A stretch of 20,517 nt of DNA. Origin: S012-113 sp965368405 (GTDB lineage: Bacteria; Bacteroidota; Bacteroidia; Cytophagales; Cyclobacteriaceae). Location: the NCBI GenBank assembly GCA_965368405.1, contig CBDUMS010000069.1, positions 1 through 20,517 of the forward strand, given 5' to 3'. The notes below the pieces were generated by a model, which searched no databases, was not told the origin of the DNA, and saw nothing but the letters and a program-made list of their open reading frames with translations. Positions 16,435-20,517 of this stretch are shown one piece after another (the first letter of the stretch is position 1; the number at the start of each line of letters is the position of its first letter). Both the position numbers and the translations under genes were made by a program.

Positions 16435-18312
16435 TTATTCTTTTTCTTCTGAGTTGACTACAATTGCTCCATCATCATCCTTTACTTCAAGGCTGATTAA
16501 TTCGTTTTCATGGGGTAGGTTACTCTCAGGTGTTTCCGAATACGGCACGGTTTGAGGAATAAAATCATCTGGTGCACCTGGCTTACTATAATCATATGGC
16601 CAGCGATATACTTTTGGAATATCTCCGGGCCAGTTTCCATGACCAGGATTTACTGGGGTAGTCCACTCCAGGGTGTTCGACTTCCATGGATTAGCCGTAG
16701 CTTTTCTGCCCCTGAACATGCTCCAGAAGAAATTGAAGACGAAAATAAACTGCGCCACAAACGTAAGTATAGCTGCTACAGAAATAAATGCGTTAAGATC
16801 ACCGAACGAGCTAAAGGCATCGAAACTAGTGAATGAATAATAGCGTCGTGGGAAACCTGCAATCCCTATATAGTGCATTGGGAAGAAAATAAGGTAGATT
16901 CCAACAAAAGTGAACCAGAAATGAACATAGCCCAATTTCGCATCCATCATCCTACCAAACATTTTAGGGAACCAGTGATAAACTCCAGCTAGCATACCAA
17001 AGAAGGCTGCTGATCCCATTACTAAATGGAAGTGCGCTACAACAAAGTAGGTATCGTGTAATTGAATATCTAGCGCTGAATTACCTAAGAAAATACCAGT
17101 AAGACCACCCGATATAAAGAACGATACAAGCCCTATAGAGAACAACATAGCCGGTGTAAACACGATGTTCCCTCGCCATAATGTGGTGATATAGTTAAAT
17201 ACTTTAATTGCCGATGGTACTGCTATAATTAAGGTAAGCAGCATGAATATCGAACCTAAGAATGGATTCATCCCTGTTACGAACATATGGTGTGCCCATA
17301 CGATGAAAGACAGGAACCCGATACCCACCATCGATCCAATCATCGCTTTATAACCAAAGATTGGCTTACGCGAGTTGGTTGAAATGATTTCTGAGGTAAT
17401 ACCCAATGATGGTAGTAATACAATATAAACCTCAGGATGCCCTAAGAACCAGAATAAGTGCTGAAATAAAATCGGACTTCCGCCCATATTGGGCAAGGCT
17501 TCACCACCGATGTATATCTCAGATAAGTAGAAACTTGTTCCAAAGCTTCTATCGAGGATCAATAACAAAGCTGCAGACAATAATACCGGGAAACTTAAAA
17601 TTCCAATAATTGCAGTTATAAAGAACGCCCATATGGTTAAGGGAAGCTTCGAGAAGCTCATACCATCGGTACGCATGTTGATAACCGTTGTGACATAATT
17701 AATACCACCCAAGAGCGTAGATACGATAAACAAGGCCATCGAAACTAGCCATAAGGTCATACCTAATCCAGATCCCGACATCGCCTGAGGTAATGCACTT
17801 AAAGGTGGGTAAATTACCCATCCACCAGAGGCGGGACCTGTTGAGATAAAGAAGGAAATGAACATTACTACACTGGAACCAAAGAAGAACCAGTAAGAAA
17901 GCATATTCATAAATCCAGAGGCCATATCACGGGCACCGATCTGCAACGGAATTAAGAAGTTCGAGAATGTTCCACTTAAACCAGCAGTAAGCACAAAGAA
18001 TACCATAATGGTTCCGTGCATGGTTACCATTGCCAAATAGAACTCGGTGTCTAATTGGCCTGTAGTTGTAATCCATCCTCCTAGAAGTGGTCTTAGCCAC
18101 TCCATGCTCATGTTAGGAAAACCAAGTTGTAGTCGAAAGAATACCGATAGCATTCCTCCAATAATTGCCCACAGAATACCTGTGATCAGGAATTGTTTGG
18201 CAATTGTTTTGTGATCTTGGCTAAAAATATATTTCGATACAAAACCTTGCTCATGATGCTCATGAGCGTCGTGTGCATGGTCTTCGGCAACGTTTATTTC
18301 AGCAGTCTCCAT
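16435..18312 (-). CDS. coxA: Cytochrome c oxidase subunit I (A-type heme-copper oxidase)
   Basis: The catalytic subunit that reduces oxygen to water and pumps protons; 625 residues with about twelve TM helices. Ligands are all visible: H99 and H429 for the low-spin heme, H427 for the high-spin heme, and H292, H341 and H342 for CuB. GHPEVY at 291-296 supplies the cross-linking tyrosine Y296 and E294 of the A1-type D-channel. D129 and N136 in GARDMASGFMN fit the D-channel entry. The first 22 residues are histidine-rich and acidic (DHAHDAHEHHEQ), and the C-terminus has an acidic tail of about 50 residues. It follows coxB by 26 bases and runs into ctaB. Confidence 0.97.
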   Translation of the reverse strand: METAEINVAEDHAHDAHEHHEQGFVSKYIFSQDHKTIAKQFLITGILWAIIGGMLSVFFRLQLGFPNMSMEWLRPLLGGWITTTGQLDTEFYLAMVTMHGTIMVFFVLTAGLSGTFSNFLIPLQIGARDMASGFMNMLSYWFFFGSSVVMFISFFISTGPASGGWVIYPPLSALPQAMSGSGLGMTLWLVSMALFIVSTLLGGINYVTTVINMRTDGMSFSKLPLTIWAFFITAIIGILSFPVLLSAALLLILDRSFGTSFYLSEIYIGGEALPNMGGSPILFQHLFWFLGHPEVYIVLLPSLGITSEIISTNSRKPIFGYKAMIGSMVGIGFLSFIVWAHHMFVTGMNPFLGSIFMLLTLIIAVPSAIKVFNYITTLWRGNIVFTPAMLFSIGLVSFFISGGLTGIFLGNSALDIQLHDTYFVVAHFHLVMGSAAFFGMLAGVYHWFPKMFGRMMDAKLGYVHFWFTFVGIYLIFFPMHYIGIAGFPRRYYSFTSFDAFSSFGDLNAFISVAAILTFVAQFIFVFNFFWSMFRGRKATANPWKSNTLEWTTPVNPGHGNWPGDIPKVYRWPYDYSKPGAPDDFIPQTVPYSETPESNLPHENELISLEVKDDDGAIVVNSEEKE

Positions 18313-18338
18313 AGTATAACTTAAAATATTTTATTCTC

Positions 18339-19403
18339 TTAAAATGCAGCTTCGCTTACCTTGGCTGCTTCGCTATCAATTCCTGATGACAGGAGCGCTA
18401 ATTCTTTTAGCTCCTCTGGTACTTCGGTAAGGTACTCAGGATTGTTTGATAGCCATGTCTTCTGTTCTTTCTTCCACTTTTCATAGTCCTCAGGCTCATC
18501 TACAACAACAACCATTCGCATTGTAAAGTGCCCACTACCACAAACTTCTGTACAAGCCAGTTCGTAGTTAAATTCAGGATCATCTCTTTCAGCTCTCATA
18601 TCTGCAGTAGACATAGTTGGAGTGAACCAAAATTTGGTAGGCATTCCCGGTACAGCATCCATTTTTAATCGGAATGCAGGGATATACACACTATGGAGTA
18701 CATCGCGAGCACGGATTTTGAAGAGCACTGGTTTGCCCTTTGGAACATGTATTTCACGTGGTGTGAAATCATCGAAGGAATTCTTATCGGTAAGATCCAT
18801 GCCAAACATATTCGAGGCATCAATTTTACGGTAATCGTAAGTACCTAATTGATCGTCGCTACCCGGGTAACGTACTTTCCAGGCAAATTGCATTCCCATA
18901 ATTTCTACTACTTCTGCATCTTCCGGAGCTTCCGATGTAATGTTGTTCCATACATTTAAGCCATAAAGTACAAGTACCGTTAATACTACAGCTGGAACAA
19001 TCGTCCATACTAACTCCAGTTTTGTATTATCTGGATAAAAAGAAGCTTTCGACTCTTTCTTATAGCGATATCGGAAAGCGTAATAGAATAACAAAATATG
19101 TGTTATAATGAATGCAAGGCCAGTAATGGCCATGGTCACCCAAAACATCTTATCAGTAATAGCACCGTGCTCACTAGCAACGGGTAACTGATAATCATCA
19201 AAATATGCGTAGGCTGAAACCCATCCCGCAATACCAAATACGATCAGGAATAACAGCATAAGTATGCCGTTAACATTATTGCTGGTCGACTCCGGCCCCT
19301 CTTCCTTATTTCTCACAACCGACATCATGGTGCTCACCTTATAGAGCAGACCAATGATGAGTGCTAAAAGCACTACTCCTATGCCTATCAACAGTTGATT
19401 CAT
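18339..19403 (-). CDS. coxB: Cytochrome c oxidase subunit II (CuA)
   Basis: A 354-residue membrane protein with a periplasmic cupredoxin domain that takes electrons from cytochrome c through CuA. CuA ligands are H237 (VLHSVY), C284, E286, C288, H292 and M295 in CTEVCGSGHFTM. About four hydrophobic segments precede the cupredoxin (5-22, 46-65, 88-110, 128-150), the first two being additional to the usual pair. There is no fused cytochrome c domain (no CxxCH), so this is an aa3 rather than caa3 arrangement. After the CuA domain there is a charged extension of about 50 residues. It lies between actF and coxA in the operon. Confidence 0.96.
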   Translation of the reverse strand: MNQLLIGIGVVLLALIIGLLYKVSTMMSVVRNKEEGPESTSNNVNGILMLLFLIVFGIAGWVSAYAYFDDYQLPVASEHGAITDKMFWVTMAITGLAFIITHILLFYYAFRYRYKKESKASFYPDNTKLELVWTIVPAVVLTVLVLYGLNVWNNITSEAPEDAEVVEIMGMQFAWKVRYPGSDDQLGTYDYRKIDASNMFGMDLTDKNSFDDFTPREIHVPKGKPVLFKIRARDVLHSVYIPAFRLKMDAVPGMPTKFWFTPTMSTADMRAERDDPEFNYELACTEVCGSGHFTMRMVVVVDEPEDYEKWKKEQKTWLSNNPEYLTEVPEELKELALLSSGIDSEAAKVSEAAF

Positions 19404-19434
19404 AATATACTTTTTAAGTCACTTTTTTTATATA

Positions 19435-20517
19435 CTAAATATGATGATGTAAACTTTCTTGTAATGTAGGATGATTCTTTGCAATCAGTGGATACTTGGC
19501 TAAACTGCTCAAGACAACCCATACAAACGCTGCAAGGAAAATCATTGCTGATCCAATTTCCATGAATCCAAACCCTCCGTCGTACTTCATAACACCAGGA
19601 GTAATCATTAAATAGAAATCAATCCAATGCCCGATCATAACAATCACGGTTACATTTTTAAGCGTAGCCATGTAGCGTTTAGAATCGCGACTCATTAGCG
19701 CCAGGAATGGGAATAAGAAGTTGATTAATAAGTTGATATAAAATACTGGACGATATTGAGGTGTTGTTAGTCTCTCAACAAAATAAACCGATTCTTCCGG
19801 TACGTTCGCGTAATAAATTAATAAGAACTGCGAGAACCAGAGATATGTCCAGAAAATACTAAATCCGAAAATAAACTTGCCCAGATCATGGAGGTGGTTT
19901 TCATTGATAATCTTCAGATAACCTTGCTCTTTCAAGACGATAATCATGAAGGTGATGAAAGCTAAACCAGATACCCACCAGCTTGAGAAGACATACCAGC
20001 CGAACATTGTGCTAAACCAGTGCGTGTCGATTGATAATACCCAATCCCAGGCCGACATTGAAGATGATACTGCGAAGAATACCAAAAACCAGGCGGCTGA
20101 GCTTCGAATTTTTTTCCATCGCGTAGTTCCTGCGGGCTCAATATCCTCTGCAAGTGCATTCTTCTTCATGTACCAGAAGAACATGTACCAAACAACAAAA
20201 AACACTATCATTCTACCTAAATAAAACGCCATATTCAAATACGGAGATTTCCCTGCAATTATTGGATCATATTGCGGATCTGTCGGATCTGTTAGGTAGC
20301 TGTGTGTCCAGTGGAATAAATCATGGTAGCCTAATCCAAATACAACCAACATAAGAACAAATGCGAACGGTAACCAGTTCCCTATTGCCATGGCAACTCT
20401 CAACATTCCTGTAGACCAGAAAGCTGATGCCGCATATTGTAAAGCAAAGAAGAAAACTCCAATGATTCCAAGTCCTACAAAGAACATGTTATTGATCCAT
20501 AGATCGGCATAAAGTCT
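19435..20517 (-). CDS. actF: Alternative complex III subunit ActF (5' end cut by window edge)
   Basis: A polytopic membrane subunit of the quinol:cytochrome c oxidoreductase known as alternative complex III. The frame stays open past the first in-frame methionine (20487) to the right edge; the ten codons before it read RLYADLWINN and look like conserved protein, so that methionine is internal and the true start is outside. The 361 visible codons hold about nine TM helices, with motifs such as HDLFHWTHSYLTDPTDPQYD, SAWDWVLSIDTHWFSTMFGW and IDFYLMITPG, which fit ActF of Bacteroidota. ActF is an NrfD-related, heme-free subunit in the membrane part of the complex. Its location directly before coxB agrees with the known ACIII-aa3 supercomplex. 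The stop is TAG, 31 bases before coxB. Confidence 0.9.
   Translation of the reverse strand, partial: RLYADLWINNMFFVGLGIIGVFFFALQYAASAFWSTGMLRVAMAIGNWLPFAFVLMLVVFGLGYHDLFHWTHSYLTDPTDPQYDPIIAGKSPYLNMAFYLGRMIVFFVVWYMFFWYMKKNALAEDIEPAGTTRWKKIRSSAAWFLVFFAVSSSMSAWDWVLSIDTHWFSTMFGWYVFSSWWVSGLAFITFMIIVLKEQGYLKIINENHLHDLGKFIFGFSIFWTYLWFSQFLLIYYANVPEESVYFVERLTTPQYRPVFYINLLINFLFPFLALMSRDSKRYMATLKNVTVIVMIGHWIDFYLMITPGVMKYDGGFGFMEIGSAMIFLAAFVWVVLSSLAKYPLIAKNHPTLQESLHHHI

Noticed and set aside
18339..19403. caa3-type oxidase with cytochrome c fused to subunit II
   Set aside because: No CxxCH heme-binding motif is present anywhere in CoxB.
20485..20487. ATG at 20487 as the start of actF
   Set aside because: The frame stays open to the window edge and the upstream residues RLYADLWINN look like conserved protein, so the gene is simply cut.

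Overview
The window looks like chromosomal core-genome DNA from a member of the Bacteroidota, most likely a Cytophagales-type aerobe. The phylum call rests on gene content and order: an alternative complex III gene (actF) running into a cytochrome oxidase operon with two subunit III genes, ctaB between coxA and the subunit III genes, and a DUF420/SCO-like tail. Signal peptides ending in ...AQ, TAnnTTTG-type promoter boxes and weak or absent Shine-Dalgarno sites agree with this. The genus cannot be fixed from the sequence alone. I see no insertion sequence, phage gene, tRNA, rRNA, CRISPR array or plasmid function. Coding density is very high and no gene-free stretch exceeds about 130 bases.

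Left part (1-5338): the 5' two thirds of gyrB runs leftward off the edge. Divergent from it is a secreted leucine-rich-repeat protein, which meets a short-chain dehydrogenase end to end with no intervening base. Divergent from the dehydrogenase is a two-gene operon, mlaE-mlaF, encoding the permease and ATPase of an MCE-type lipid transporter. The permease begins with TTG.

Middle (5362-12447): two large leftward genes form a zero-gap pair. The first is a 1224-residue membrane histidine kinase with several extracytoplasmic sensing segments and no receiver domain. The second is a 1136-residue exported protein with the features of an outer-membrane beta-barrel. No response regulator is visible next to them.

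Right part (12513-20517): a leftward respiratory cluster runs actF (cut by the right edge), coxB, coxA, ctaB, a canonical subunit III, a diverged second subunit III, and subunit IV. Then comes a clear intrinsic terminator, followed immediately by a SCO-like gene, a DUF420 (CtaM-like) gene and a small CAMC-motif membrane protein. Together these encode the end of a quinol to cytochrome c to oxygen chain, its heme O synthase and likely assembly factors. In some Bacteroidota, alternative complex III and the aa3 oxidase form a supercomplex, which fits this gene order.

The points most worth a second look are: a SCO-like protein that has lost all three copper ligands beside a small CxxC membrane protein; a terminator whose T-run abuts that gene's start; a second subunit III lacking the conserved glutamates; and the kinase/outer-membrane-protein pair. 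I do not see a clear new defence or mobile system here.
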